Assembly: GCF_000023225.1 (NCBI RefSeq)
Contig: NC_013173.1
Span: 1,242,501 to 1,306,500, forward strand
Origin: Desulfomicrobium baculatum DSM 4028
GTDB taxonomy: Bacteria > Desulfobacterota > Desulfovibrionia > Desulfovibrionales > Desulfomicrobiaceae
DNA: 64,000 bases
Reading direction: 5' to 3'
Within the stretch, counting starts at the first letter, position 1, and every line of letters starts with the position of its first letter. The position numbers and the translations under genes were made by a program. Shown one piece after another: positions 27,678 through 36,635 of this stretch. The notes under the pieces were generated by a model that was not told the origin of the DNA, searched no databases, and was given only the letters and a program-made list of their open reading frames with translations.

Positions 27678-28376
27678 ATGCTCGCGATCGTTCAAGAACC
27701 AAATGCGGACCTGCTCCTGCAACGCGCCGCCCATCATATCGGCGAAAAGGTCCGGGACGTTCTGGCCAGGCGCGGCCGCGCGAATATTGCGGTGCCGGGT
27801 GGGAGAAGCGTCGCCACGATTTTTCAGATGTTGCGCCAGGAAAAGATCGATTGGAACCGGGTGCATTTTTTCGTCATCGACGAGAGGCTTGTTCCCCTTG
27901 GTCATCCCGATAGCAACTACCAGTTGCTCAAGGACCATTTTATCGTCCCACTGGCGAAAGAGGGGGCGATATCGCCGGAAAATGCCCATCCCTTCATTGT
28001 GGATCCGGCCGTCCCGGACCGGGGGGCGCGGGCGTACGAGGCCGTGCTCGCGGACCATGGTTTCCGGTTTGATATAATCCTGCTGAGTTCCGGGGAGGAC
28101 GGTCATGTGGGAGCCCTGTTCCCCGGTCACCACTCCGTCCGGGACGCTCATCATGGCTTCATCGTCATGGATGACTCGCCCAAGCCTCCTGCGGAGCGGA
28201 TGTCTTCTTCCCTGTCCCTGATGCTGACCGCCGAGATCGGGGTTCTTCTTTTTGTCGGCGAGGCAAAGCGCGAAGCCTTCGCGAAGTTCAACGACCCCGC
28301 AATCCCGGCGAGCGACTGTCCGGCGAAACTGGTCATCGGGATGAAGAACGCCACGGTGTTCACGGATCTTAATTGA
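27678..28376 (+). CDS. pgl: 6-phosphogluconolactonase (DevB/Pgl type)
   Basis: Second enzyme of the oxidative pentose phosphate pathway: hydrolyses 6-phosphogluconolactone. 232 residues. Seen: IAVPGGRSVATIFQML (phosphate loop), FFVIDERLVPLGHPDSNYQL (DERxVP, the signature), LLSSGEDGHVGALFPGH (GxDGHxASLFP family motif) and ERMSSSLSLMLTAEIGVLLF. Start 27678 is preceded by AAGGAT; a longer frame begins at 27633. No zwf or gnd neighbour is present. Confidence 0.88.
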   Translation: MLAIVQEPNADLLLQRAAHHIGEKVRDVLARRGRANIAVPGGRSVATIFQMLRQEKIDWNRVHFFVIDERLVPLGHPDSNYQLLKDHFIVPLAKEGAISPENAHPFIVDPAVPDRGARAYEAVLADHGFRFDIILLSSGEDGHVGALFPGHHSVRDAHHGFIVMDDSPKPPAERMSSSLSLMLTAEIGVLLFVGEAKREAFAKFNDPAIPASDCPAKLVIGMKNATVFTDLN

Positions 28377-28458
28377 TAACGGGCATGTCTGTTCAAACAA
28401 ACTGAGCGGTATGCTCCAAAACGTTGAGGCACTTTTCATTCTTCCAGGAGGTTTGGCG

Positions 28459-29082
28459 ATGATACGCAACACATGGCTCGCGATCTGCCTTGCAACAATC
28501 CTGCTCATGGGTCCTTGCCCGTTATGGGGCCAATCGCAGCAGGCGGAATCCGCGGAAGTCAAAGCGAAGGTGCTGGAGCAAAGCGCAGCGTCCGAGGGCA
28601 ATGCTACGCGTCCCTCTCCGTCCGATGCCATTACTAAACCTGAAGCGCAGGCGGTGGACCCGTCCGGGGAAAATCCTCTGGACGACGCGCTGACCTGCCT
28701 TGCGCGCACCATCTATTGGGAGGCCCGGGGCGAAGAGGCTGCGGGTATCGAAGCCATAGCCAATGTCGTCATGAACCGCCTTGGCCATGAAGGCTTTCCG
28801 GAAACTATCTGCGAAGTTGTCAAGCAAGGCCTGGAACAAGGCGCCTGTCAGTTCTCATGGTGGTGCGATGGCCTCCCCGATGACGCGCAGGAGGAAGAAG
28901 CCTACTCTGCGGCCAAGGAAATAGCCCGGAAAGCCCTTAACAAACAAGTGCAGGACAGAACCGGCGGAGCCTTATATTTTCACCGGAAAGACCTTACGCC
29001 GCAATGGGCTGCAGAATACGTGAAGACGGTCGTTATCGGGGAACATGTATTCTACAAGCCTGAGGGCGGTGCGGCAAAGTAG
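28459..29082 (+). CDS. Exported SleB-type cell wall hydrolase
   Basis: 207 residues with a signal peptide (about 1-24, hydrophobic AICLATILLMGPCPLWG). A low-complexity linker follows, then a Hydrolase_2/SleB domain: CLARTIYWEARGEEAAGIEAI with the catalytic-type glutamate, NVVMNRLGHEGFPETICEVV, CQFSWWCDG and GALYFHRKDL. SleB-like proteins cut peptidoglycan as muramidases or lytic transglycosylases; in a Gram-negative non-sporeformer the role is wall remodelling. AGGAGG lies seven bases before the ATG. Confidence 0.88.
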   Translation: MIRNTWLAICLATILLMGPCPLWGQSQQAESAEVKAKVLEQSAASEGNATRPSPSDAITKPEAQAVDPSGENPLDDALTCLARTIYWEARGEEAAGIEAIANVVMNRLGHEGFPETICEVVKQGLEQGACQFSWWCDGLPDDAQEEEAYSAAKEIARKALNKQVQDRTGGALYFHRKDLTPQWAAEYVKTVVIGEHVFYKPEGGAAK

Positions 29083-29134
29083 TCGTCCTGGATGCCTTTT
29101 TTTGGGACTGCGCCCCCCAGAGCATCCGGATCGT

Positions 29135-29144
29135 CATATTTAAC
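29135..29144 (-). promoter_or_regulatory. Inverted copy of the putative sigma-54 activator element
   Basis: CATATTTAAC is the exact reverse complement of GTTAAATATG, the upstream element found before 38762 and 53265. On the minus strand it is followed by ACG and, after a short gap, GGATGC, as in the other modules (TCGGATGCC). It lies about 120 bases upstream of the -24 box. Confidence 0.6.
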
Positions 29145-29263
29145 AATTATACACTATCTGACAGCCTCCACTGACGGAATCTTTCGCATTCACTTTGGAA
29201 TAATTTGTATTTTGCCCGTATAATCAGCGTGTTATTTTTTGCCAGCGAACATCTTAAAGCTGC

Positions 29264-29280
29264 TGGCACGCTCATTGCGG
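29264..29280 (+). promoter_or_regulatory. Sigma-54 (-24/-12) promoter of the radical SAM gene
   Basis: TGGCACGCTCATTGCGG fits the consensus TGGCAC-N5-TTGC exactly, 41 bases before the ATG. Confidence 0.85.
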
Positions 29281-29320
29281 TGCTCCGCATGCCTTCACAC
29301 CGCATTTTTGGAGCACTATC

Positions 29321-30829
29321 ATGAAGATTCTCCTTCTCTACCCGCACTATCCGGACACGTTCTGGAGTTTTCGGCACGCCATGAAATTCATCGGAAGAAA
29401 GGCGAGTTTTCCGCCTCTGGGCCTGTTGACCGTGGCCGCCATGCTTCCTGCCGAATGGGATAAAAAGCTCGTCGACATGAACGTCAGGTCCCTGTCCGAT
29501 GATGATCTGGAATGGGCGGATTACGCCTTTATCAGCGCCATGACCATTCAGCGTGAATCGGTGCAGGAGATACTCTCCCGATGCCGTCGGATCGGAATTA
29601 AAACGGTCGCCGGAGGTCCATTGTTCACCAGCGCCCCAGACGATTTTCCGGATGTCGACCACTTGGTCTTGGGCGAGGCGGAAGTTACTCTCGCTGCGTT
29701 TCTGCAAGATCTGCAAACAGACTCGGCCCGACACCTCTACGTGAACGAGCAACACGCAAACCTGAGCACGACCCCGTTGCCGCTATGGGAGTTGATCGAC
29801 GTCAAAAATTATGCGTCCATGAATATCCAGTATTCACGAGGCTGTCCCTTCGACTGCGAATTCTGTGACATCACCGCCTTGTTCGGGCGCATATCCCGCA
29901 GCAAAGACACGTCGCAGCTCCTGGCCGAGCTTGAACGGCTCCGTGTTCAGGGCTGGCGCGGGGCGGTCTTTGTGGTCGATGACAATTTCATCGGGGATCG
30001 CGCCAAATTGAAGCAAATACTCCTGCCGGCGCTGATCGAGTGGATGGAGGAGCATGCATATCCGTTCTATTTCTACACCGAGGCATCCATCAATCTTGCC
30101 GACGACGGCCACCTGATGGAACTCATGGTCAAGGCCGGCTTCAAAGAGGTCTTCATCGGCATTGAAACGCCCAATGAGGAAAGTCTGGTCGAGAGCGGCA
30201 AGGTTCAAAACAGGCACCGCGACCTGCTTGACTCGGTCCATCGGATTCAACTGGCCGGACTGCAGGTGCAGGGAGGCTTCATCGTTGGGTTCGACAGCGA
30301 CCCGCCCTCAATTTTTGAAATGCAAATCAGCTTCATCGAGGAAAGCGGCATCGTAACAGCGATGGTCGGACTCCTGACCGCCTTGCGCGGCACGAGGCTC
30401 TATCAGCGTCTGAACCAGGAAGGGCGATTGGTTGGAGAGGCGAGCGGGAACAACACGGCCATCGCCCTCAATTTCACGCCCCATATGGATGCGGCAACGC
30501 TCATCAGCGGCTATCAGTCGATTCTCAATACCATATATTCACCAAAGAATTTCTATCAGCGCGCGCTTAAATTTTTTAAAATATATGATCCACTGTATTT
30601 TGGAAAATTTCACTACCAATATGGTTATCTCGGAGCATTTTTCAAATCAATTTTATATCTCGGAATACTTGGAAAAGAGCGTTATTATTACTGGAAACTT
30701 ATATTGTGGACAATTTTAAAGAAACCACGACTGTTTCCACTGGCAATCACATATGCTATTTACGGATTTCACTTCAGAAAAATAGCGGAAGAAATCAATG
30801 GTCCGTCTGGAATTGCAGTAGACGATTGA
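29321..30829 (+). CDS. B12-binding radical SAM protein (DUF4070-type)
   Basis: 502 residues. The N-terminus (about 1-140) is a cobalamin-binding-like domain (MKILLLYPHYPDTFWSF, AGGPLFTSAPDDFPDVDHLV, LGEAEVT). The radical SAM core has the cluster motif SRGCPFDCEFCDI (CxxxCxxC, near residues 174-181) and VFVVDDNFIGDR and FIGIETPNEESL strands. The C-terminal ~120 residues are of the DUF4070 type. Relatives include B12-dependent methylases such as hopanoid methylase HpnP, but the substrate here is unknown. It is alone, under a sigma-54 promoter. The last 250 bases are A+T-rich. Confidence 0.85.
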   Translation: MKILLLYPHYPDTFWSFRHAMKFIGRKASFPPLGLLTVAAMLPAEWDKKLVDMNVRSLSDDDLEWADYAFISAMTIQRESVQEILSRCRRIGIKTVAGGPLFTSAPDDFPDVDHLVLGEAEVTLAAFLQDLQTDSARHLYVNEQHANLSTTPLPLWELIDVKNYASMNIQYSRGCPFDCEFCDITALFGRISRSKDTSQLLAELERLRVQGWRGAVFVVDDNFIGDRAKLKQILLPALIEWMEEHAYPFYFYTEASINLADDGHLMELMVKAGFKEVFIGIETPNEESLVESGKVQNRHRDLLDSVHRIQLAGLQVQGGFIVGFDSDPPSIFEMQISFIEESGIVTAMVGLLTALRGTRLYQRLNQEGRLVGEASGNNTAIALNFTPHMDAATLISGYQSILNTIYSPKNFYQRALKFFKIYDPLYFGKFHYQYGYLGAFFKSILYLGILGKERYYYWKLILWTILKKPRLFPLAITYAIYGFHFRKIAEEINGPSGIAVDD

Positions 30830-31167
30830 AATCATTTCCGGGCAATTTTTGATCAAGACCCGCTTTGGCAAAGAAACGGTTGTCTTTGCGGCCCCCGATC
30901 TGCACCATCCTGTTTCAAAATCCAGCACCCGGCCCAAAAACGCCGGTTTCTGTCCAAGCCCTGCCGTAAATCGCCAGTTGGGCCACCAACGTGCCCGGCT
31001 CATGGGCCATGCCGGCCCTGACGGATGCAGGACATCGTGCCGGCACGGGCCGTGAAGATGTGACACCAATACGCGGCGAAAGAGTTTGGCAAGGCGCGTG
31101 TTTTTGTCGTATGCGCTGGTTGCAGGCGGCTTCACGCGTCGAAGCGGCCAGGAGCAGGGAGGGGATA
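30830..31167. other. Intergenic region before the DUF362 gene
   Basis: 338 bases, with no supportable gene. An in-frame extension of the DUF362 gene runs back to 30991 but lacks coding features, and the Tat signal fixes the start at 31168. Confidence 0.5.
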
Positions 31168-32088
31168 ATGGATCGTCGTCGTTTTCTCAAAAATGTGATC
31201 GGGGGCGGGATTGTCGCCGGATCCACCATGGCTTTCGGCAACTTCGCGCAGTTGCTGGCCGCTACTGGTTCGCCGGTGCAGGCTTACGACCTTGTGGCCG
31301 TGCGTGGCGGGGAGCCGGGGGCGATGTTCGACCAGGCCATTGCCTCCCTTGGAGGCATGCAGGCCTTCGTGCCCAGGGGGAGCAGGGTCGTGGTCAAGCC
31401 GAACATCGGCTGGGACGTGACCCCGGAACGCGGCGGTAACACCAATCCGGCGCTCGTTAAGCGCATTGTCGAGCATTGTCTGCAGGCCGGGGCCCGGGAC
31501 GTGTCCGTTTTTGACCACACCTGCGACCCCTGGGCGCAGAGCTACAGATCGAGCGGCATCGAGAGGGCGGTCAAGGACGCTGGTGGGAAGATCGTACCCG
31601 GGGACAACGAGGGCTACTACCAGCAGGTTGCCGTGCCGGACGGAAAGCGGCTCTCCGAAGTCAAGGTGCACGGCGTGCTGCTTGAGGCGGACGTGCTCAT
31701 CAACGTCCCGGTCCTCAAGCATCACAGCTCGACCATGCTTACGGTCGGTATGAAGAACCTCATGGGCGTGGTCTGGGATCGCGGGTATTGGCACCGTAAC
31801 GATCTGCATCAGTGCATTGCGGATTTCATTTCGTACCGCAGGCCAACCCTGACCGTGGTGGACGCGTACAACGTCATGAAACAGAACGGACCGCGCGGGG
31901 TTTCCACTGCCGATATCGTGCAGATGCAGGCCCTCATCGTCTCAACCGATCCGGTCGCCGCCGACGCCGCTGCGGCAAAGCTCTTTGGCGTTGAACCCGA
32001 AGACATCCCCCATATCCGACTCGCCGCGGATATGAACCTGGGCAGCATGGACCTAAGCGGCCTGTCCATCAACCGCATCAGGCTTTGA
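31168..32088 (+). CDS. Tat-exported DUF362 family protein
   Basis: 306 residues. Signal MDRRRFLKNVIGGGIVAGST has a twin-arginine RRxFLK motif, so the protein is probably folded with its cofactor and exported. The DUF362 domain is seen as VVKPNIGWDVTPERGGNTNP, ADVLINVPVLKHHSSTMLTV, GMKNLMGVVWDRGYWHRND and LTVVDAYNVMKQNGPRG. The family is often linked with ferredoxin modules. Here the polyferredoxin gene follows after ten bases. RBS is GGGAGGGG. Reaction not known. Confidence 0.88.
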   Translation: MDRRRFLKNVIGGGIVAGSTMAFGNFAQLLAATGSPVQAYDLVAVRGGEPGAMFDQAIASLGGMQAFVPRGSRVVVKPNIGWDVTPERGGNTNPALVKRIVEHCLQAGARDVSVFDHTCDPWAQSYRSSGIERAVKDAGGKIVPGDNEGYYQQVAVPDGKRLSEVKVHGVLLEADVLINVPVLKHHSSTMLTVGMKNLMGVVWDRGYWHRNDLHQCIADFISYRRPTLTVVDAYNVMKQNGPRGVSTADIVQMQALIVSTDPVAADAAAAKLFGVEPEDIPHIRLAADMNLGSMDLSGLSINRIRL

Positions 32089-32098
32089 GGCGTTTTTC

Positions 32099-33658
32099 GT
32101 GGTGAAGCTTGGGCACTTGAAGACGGCACGCGTCGTCCTGTCCCTTGTCTTTTTCGGGCTGACGGCGCTGCTTTTTCTTGGTCTGGCAAGCGTAATCCCC
32201 CCGGCGTTCACCGACGGGATATTGTACCTGCAGTTCGTCCCCTCCATGCTCGCCTTCATGCACGGGGCGGCCCTCGGCGCGGCAGGCTGGCTCTTTGTCG
32301 CGGCGCTGACCGTGTTCATCGGCCGCGTCTACTGCTCCACAGTCTGCCCCCTCGGGACGCTTCAGGACGCCATCGGTTTCACGGCCGGGAAAAGGCGAAG
32401 ATTCCATTTCAGAACGGCCGGTAGGCTTCGCTACGCCATCGTGGCTGTCACGGCGCTGCTGCTGATCGGCGGCAGCGGCCTGCTGCTGAATCTGCTCGAT
32501 CCGTTCAGCGCCTTTGGGCGGATTCTGGCCGATCTTGTCCGCCCGGCCTTGGTGCTGGTCAACAATACCGTAGCAATGGCGCTTGAGCAGTTTGGTCATT
32601 ACGCAGTTTTCCGCAAGCAGTGGGCAGTTCTGACGCCTCTTGCCGTCGGGGTCGCCGCGACGACGCTGGCCATGGTCGGGTGGCTTGCCGCCAGGCGCGG
32701 CCGTCTTTACTGCAACACCGTCTGTCCTGTGGGCACGCTCCTGGGCTTGGTGTCGGGGATTTCATGGCTGCGCCTGGGGATCGACCATGACAGGTGCACG
32801 AAGTGCGGGCGCTGCGAACGCGTATGCAAGGCGGGATGCATCGACTTGGAGCGCATGAGGGTCGATACCGGGCGCTGCGTCGCCTGCTACAATTGTCTGG
32901 CAGCCTGTCCGGCAGGCGCGATGCATTTTGAAAACAGGTGGAGGCGCGCTTACGCCGTGCAGGCGGATCAGGGACGCAGGAATTTTTTCCTGCATTCGGG
33001 GGCTTCTCTGCTGGGCCTCGCCGGGCTGGTGGAGACGAACGCGACGGTCCTGCAGAGCAGGCCGACAACCATACCCGAGGCCGTGACCGGCCCCGTCTCC
33101 CCGCCGGGATCCGTCAGCATCGAGCGCTTCACATCCCTGTGCACCGCCTGCCATCTGTGCGTGAGTGTCTGCCCGTCGCGGGTCCTTTCCCCGTCGATCC
33201 TCGAATTCGGGCCATCGGGCATCATGCAGCCACGTCTCAACTACCGCGCATCCTACTGCAACTACGAGTGCACGCTCTGCACGCAGGTCTGTCCAACCGG
33301 CGCCATCCTGCCCCTGGCCCCGGAGGAGAAGAAGCGCACGCAACTGGGCGTGGCCAGGTTCATCAAGGAAAATTGCGTGGTCGTCACGGACAACACGAAC
33401 TGCGGCGCGTGCTCCGAGCATTGCCCGACCAAGGCGGTACGCATGGTGCCGTACCCCAACGCGCTCAACCGGCCACTGGTCATTCCGGAAGTGCATGCGG
33501 ACTACTGCGTTGGCTGCGGGGCCTGCGAGCACGCCTGTCCCACCAAACCCTTCAAGGCGATCTGCGTCGACGGCAACCCAGTGCACGCGACGTCGAAAAA
33601 GCCGGAGCCCAAAGCATTGGAACGCAGCGTCGACGACACAGAGGATTTTCCATTCTAG
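32099..33658 (+). CDS. NapH-NapG-like membrane polyferredoxin fusion
   Basis: 519 residues with GTG start. The first part is membranous and NapH-like, with paired cysteine loops YCSTVCPLGT and YCNTVCPVGT and two 4Fe-4S motifs CTKCGRCERVC and CVACYNCLAAC. Residues about 291-310 (GRRNFFLHSGASLLGLAG) look like a Tat signal inside the protein. The second part is NapG-like with further clusters: CTACHLCVSVC, CTLCTQVC, CGACSEHC and CVGCGACEHAC. It seems to be a natural fusion of a quinol-facing membrane subunit with a periplasmic ferredoxin. It likely passes electrons to or from the DUF362 partner. Confidence 0.85.
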   Translation: MVKLGHLKTARVVLSLVFFGLTALLFLGLASVIPPAFTDGILYLQFVPSMLAFMHGAALGAAGWLFVAALTVFIGRVYCSTVCPLGTLQDAIGFTAGKRRRFHFRTAGRLRYAIVAVTALLLIGGSGLLLNLLDPFSAFGRILADLVRPALVLVNNTVAMALEQFGHYAVFRKQWAVLTPLAVGVAATTLAMVGWLAARRGRLYCNTVCPVGTLLGLVSGISWLRLGIDHDRCTKCGRCERVCKAGCIDLERMRVDTGRCVACYNCLAACPAGAMHFENRWRRAYAVQADQGRRNFFLHSGASLLGLAGLVETNATVLQSRPTTIPEAVTGPVSPPGSVSIERFTSLCTACHLCVSVCPSRVLSPSILEFGPSGIMQPRLNYRASYCNYECTLCTQVCPTGAILPLAPEEKKRTQLGVARFIKENCVVVTDNTNCGACSEHCPTKAVRMVPYPNALNRPLVIPEVHADYCVGCGACEHACPTKPFKAICVDGNPVHATSKKPEPKALERSVDDTEDFPF

Positions 33659-33726
33659 CACAGAAGAACTGATCCGTCTTTCCCGCTGCAAGGACATCCT
33701 TTGAGTCCCGGAGGGGATATTGCATT

Positions 33727-33776
33727 CAGGACGCAAACTTTCGCCTGTGCCGTGAAGGGTTTGCGTCCTGTTTTTT
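33727..33776 (+). terminator. Rho-independent terminator after the polyferredoxin gene
   Basis: CAGGACGCAAAC (33727-33738) pairs with GTTTGCGTCCTG (33759-33770) around a 20-base loop, followed by six T residues. Confidence 0.9.
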
Positions 33777-34024
33777 CATTGTTTCTCCCAGTGTTCAGGG
33801 CGCTGCGTTCTGGACGCCACAGGTAGGGCTCCAGGCTGATGCGGCCCCCACGTCTTTATTTCTCGCTGTCAGCGCTCATCTCCTGCAAAAATCCGCGATA
33901 TTCCACGTAACGGCCAGATATTGAGGGCTCCGTTGGTGGTTCTTCCTCATCGTCCTCACCTTTTCCCAGGCATTTTCATCATGGAGTCGGCCTGTTGCAC
34001 TCAGAATAGCTCACCGTTCCCATT
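33777..34024. other. Intergenic region upstream of the stress island
   Basis: About 250 bases, no gene supported. A copy of the GTTAAATATG element was searched for and not found here. Confidence 0.4.
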
Positions 34025-34041
34025 CGGCACGCGCCTTGCGG
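34025..34041 (+). promoter_or_regulatory. Probable sigma-54 promoter of the hydrolase gene
   Basis: CGGCACGCGCCTTGCGG matches TGGCAC-N5-TTGC except for the first base. It lies 121 bases before the ATG at 34162. Confidence 0.55.
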
Positions 34042-34161
34042 TATGAACTTTTGGCATTGAGGGAAATGGATGTGCCGGTGCCGCTCGCAAACTCGGGTAA
34101 TCCGTTTTGAGCGCAATGGGTTGCCCGTGGATTGAAGAACCAGGGAACAATGGAGATAGCC

Positions 34162-34986
34162 ATGAGTATGATGACCACCAAAGACGGAACAGAAATCTAC
34201 TACAAAGACTGGGGCGGCGGACAACCAGTGGTGTTTAGCCACGGTTGGCCTCTCAATTCAGACAGTTGGGAGGCGCAGATGTTGTTTCTGAGCTCTCACG
34301 GTTTCAGGTGCATTGCCCATGACCGTCGCGGTCATGGGCGATCGAGCCAGCCATGGGGTGGAAACGACATGAACACCTATGCCGACGACCTCGCGGAACT
34401 CATGGAGTCGCTTGATCTGAAGTCAGCCGCTCTTGTCGGGTTTTCAGCCGGCGGGGGTGAGATTGCCCGCTACATTGGCCGTCATGGCACGCAGCGTGTG
34501 TCCAAGGCCGCTTTGATTGCCGCCGTCCCGCCACTCATGCTGAAAACTTCGGCCAATCCAGGGGGACTGTCGATGGAGACGTTCGACGAGATTCGCAAAG
34601 GATCCATCGTCGACCGCTCACAGTTTTACAAGGATCTTGCCGGCGGTCCGTTTTTCGGAGCCAACAGGTCTGGCGCCAGCGTCTCCCAAGGCATGATCGA
34701 CTCGTTCTGGCTGCAGGGGATGCTGGCTGGGCACAAGAACACTTTCGACTGCATCAAGGCGTTCTCCGAAACCGACTTCACGGAAGATCTCAAGAAATTT
34801 GATGTGCCGACGCTCATCGTTCACGGCGACGATGACCAGATTGTGCCCATCGACGCAGCGGCCAAGCACGCATCGACACTGGTCAAGAATTCTGTGCTGA
34901 AAATTTACGAGGGCGCGCCCCATGGTCTCGCCTACACGCACAAAGACAGGCTCAACGCTGACCTGCTGGCATTTTTGTCGACGTGA
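34162..34986 (+). CDS. Alpha/beta hydrolase, non-haem chloroperoxidase type
   Basis: 274 residues, the standard size for the cofactor-free haloperoxidase/esterase family. Seen: oxyanion stretch [18 protein letters not shown], nucleophile elbow [16 protein letters not shown] (Ser near 98), catalytic Asp in [10 protein letters not shown] and His in [10 protein letters not shown]. Such enzymes can form peracids from acetate and peroxide, or act as esterases. Start 34162 has GGAG six bases upstream. It opens a same-strand stress region with sodB 136 bases downstream. Confidence 0.9.
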   Translation: MSMMTTKDGTEIYYKDWGGGQPVVFSHGWPLNSDSWEAQMLFLSSHGFRCIAHDRRGHGRSSQPWGGNDMNTYADDLAELMESLDLKSAALVGFSAGGGEIARYIGRHGTQRVSKAALIAAVPPLMLKTSANPGGLSMETFDEIRKGSIVDRSQFYKDLAGGPFFGANRSGASVSQGMIDSFWLQGMLAGHKNTFDCIKAFSETDFTEDLKKFDVPTLIVHGDDDQIVPIDAAAKHASTLVKNSVLKIYEGAPHGLAYTHKDRLNADLLAFLST

Positions 34987-35122
34987 TACCGGCCATCCAG
35001 CCATCAAATGGATTGAAATCCGTTGGGACGTATGCATGAGGCGAGGCGGATTGATGAACTGATACGGGGCGTTCGGCATGCATGAAACCGACGGCCATCG
35101 AAACATCAAGGGAGAAACAATC

Positions 35123-35746
35123 ATGAGCAACGGCATTCTGAAATCTGAATCTTTGCAGGTATTACCTTTTCTGCCCTATGCGGAAAACGCGTTGGAACCC
35201 GTGATTTCCGCGAAGACGATCGGTTTTCATTACGACAAGCATCACAAGGGCTATGTCGACAACCTGAAAAAGCTGGTGGCGGGGACGCGGTTCGCGGACA
35301 TGACCTTGGAGAAGATCATGAGCGAGACAGCCGGCAAAAGCGACAACATCGCCATCTTCAATAACGCGGCGCAAACATGGAACCACAACTTCTACTGGCA
35401 AAGCCTGAGACCAAGTGGTGGCGCTGAACTGGCCGCCGTGTTGCAGAAGAAGATCGAGGTGTCCTTCGGTTCCCTCGATGCCTGCAAGAAAGAACTGGCG
35501 GCCGCGGCCATGGCACAGTTCGGCAGCGGGTGGGCATGGCTTGTGATGGACAGCGACATGCTCAAGGTCGTCAAGACCGCAAACGCGGAGGTGCCCATGA
35601 CCATGAGCATGAAGCCGCTGTTGACCATCGATGTGTGGGAGCACGCCTATTATCTGGATTACCAGAACCGTCGCGCGGATTATGTCAAGGCCGTGCTGGA
35701 CACGTTGATCAATTGGGAGTTTGCGGCGGAGAATCTCGGCTGCTGA
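35123..35746 (+). CDS. sodB: Iron superoxide dismutase
   Basis: Converts superoxide to peroxide and oxygen in the cytoplasm; 207 residues. Metal ligands are His36 ([11 protein letters not shown]), the His in TWNHNFYW, and Asp and His in [13 protein letters not shown]. The AAQ before TWNH is typical of iron rather than manganese enzymes. No signal peptide. GGGAG precedes the ATG. Together with catalase (53608) it covers both superoxide and peroxide. Confidence 0.93.
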   Translation: MSNGILKSESLQVLPFLPYAENALEPVISAKTIGFHYDKHHKGYVDNLKKLVAGTRFADMTLEKIMSETAGKSDNIAIFNNAAQTWNHNFYWQSLRPSGGAELAAVLQKKIEVSFGSLDACKKELAAAAMAQFGSGWAWLVMDSDMLKVVKTANAEVPMTMSMKPLLTIDVWEHAYYLDYQNRRADYVKAVLDTLINWEFAAENLGC

Positions 35747-35932
35747 GCGTCGAAACGGTCGCGAATTGATCCAGGCAATGGTGGACAGGCACTTGCTGTC
35801 AGGAACTCCCGAGCGTCAAGCTGCCTGTCTTTCAAGTTTGCGACGCGGGCTGAGTCCGTAAGTTATTCTAAATCAACATAAAGCAACGTTGACGAGCGAT
35901 GTGTCGACGCAAATTTTAAAGCGGAGATGTCA

Positions 35933-36487
35933 ATGAAAGCAGTAGATGAACTCAGAAATGAACACCAAGGGATAGAGCTCATGCTAAGGATTCTACAGTC
36001 CATAGCGGGCAGATTTGGAAACAATGAACAGATCGTTAGTGGACAGCTTGATGGTGTCATGGAATTCTTGTCGGTTTTTGTAGACGAGTGCCACCACGGC
36101 AAGGAAGAGGAATTCCTTTTCCCGGCTCTGGAAGCCGTAGGAGTGCCGTGTGAAGGTGGTCCGATAGGGGATTTGTTGGATGATCACGAACAGGGTCGCA
36201 GACTTGTTGCAAGACTTAAGAAATCTGTAGGGCGCTTCACATCAGGGGATACGGAATCTGCAGCAGATGTTAAATTAATAATTGATGAGTATGTAAAACT
36301 GATGATTCAGCATATTGATAAAGAAAACACAAAGATTTTTTCGATTGCAGAATCAAAATTTGATATTGCTAAAGATGATGAGCTTATGGAAAATTTCGAT
36401 AAACTAGAAAAAGAACGCATAGGTTTAGGCAAGCATGATGAATTTCATGCACTTCTGAATAGACTGGCAAGTGAGTATTTGAAGTAG
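35933..36487 (+). CDS. Hemerythrin HHE-domain protein (first of two)
   Basis: 184 residues, cytoplasmic. A four-helix di-iron fold is indicated by RNEHQGIEL (His), DECHHGKEEEFLFP (HxxxE), DDHEQGR and MIQHIDKENTKIF (HxxxE-like). Related proteins sense or bind oxygen or protect iron-sulfur clusters. ATG at 35933 has GCGGAG seven bases upstream, better than the ATG at 35927. The composition is more A+T-rich than its neighbours. It precedes the Fe-S assembly pair. Confidence 0.85.
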   Translation: MKAVDELRNEHQGIELMLRILQSIAGRFGNNEQIVSGQLDGVMEFLSVFVDECHHGKEEEFLFPALEAVGVPCEGGPIGDLLDDHEQGRRLVARLKKSVGRFTSGDTESAADVKLIIDEYVKLMIQHIDKENTKIFSIAESKFDIAKDDELMENFDKLEKERIGLGKHDEFHALLNRLASEYLK

Positions 36488-36635
36488 ATTTTAATATGTC
36501 TTAATAAGTAAAGATAAATAGGTATATTGTTTGCAAATGCAAGCAGTGTTATATCATATGGATAATTTTAAGCACTTAAAGATAGGGTAAAGTATTGAGC
36601 TCAGAAACAAAAAAATTAAGTGAAAGTGTGCAGCC

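Noticed and set aside
36488-36635. Element similar to GTTATATATG before sufC
   Set aside because: Partial similarity (GTTATATCATATG) in A+T-rich DNA, with no sigma-54 box nearby.
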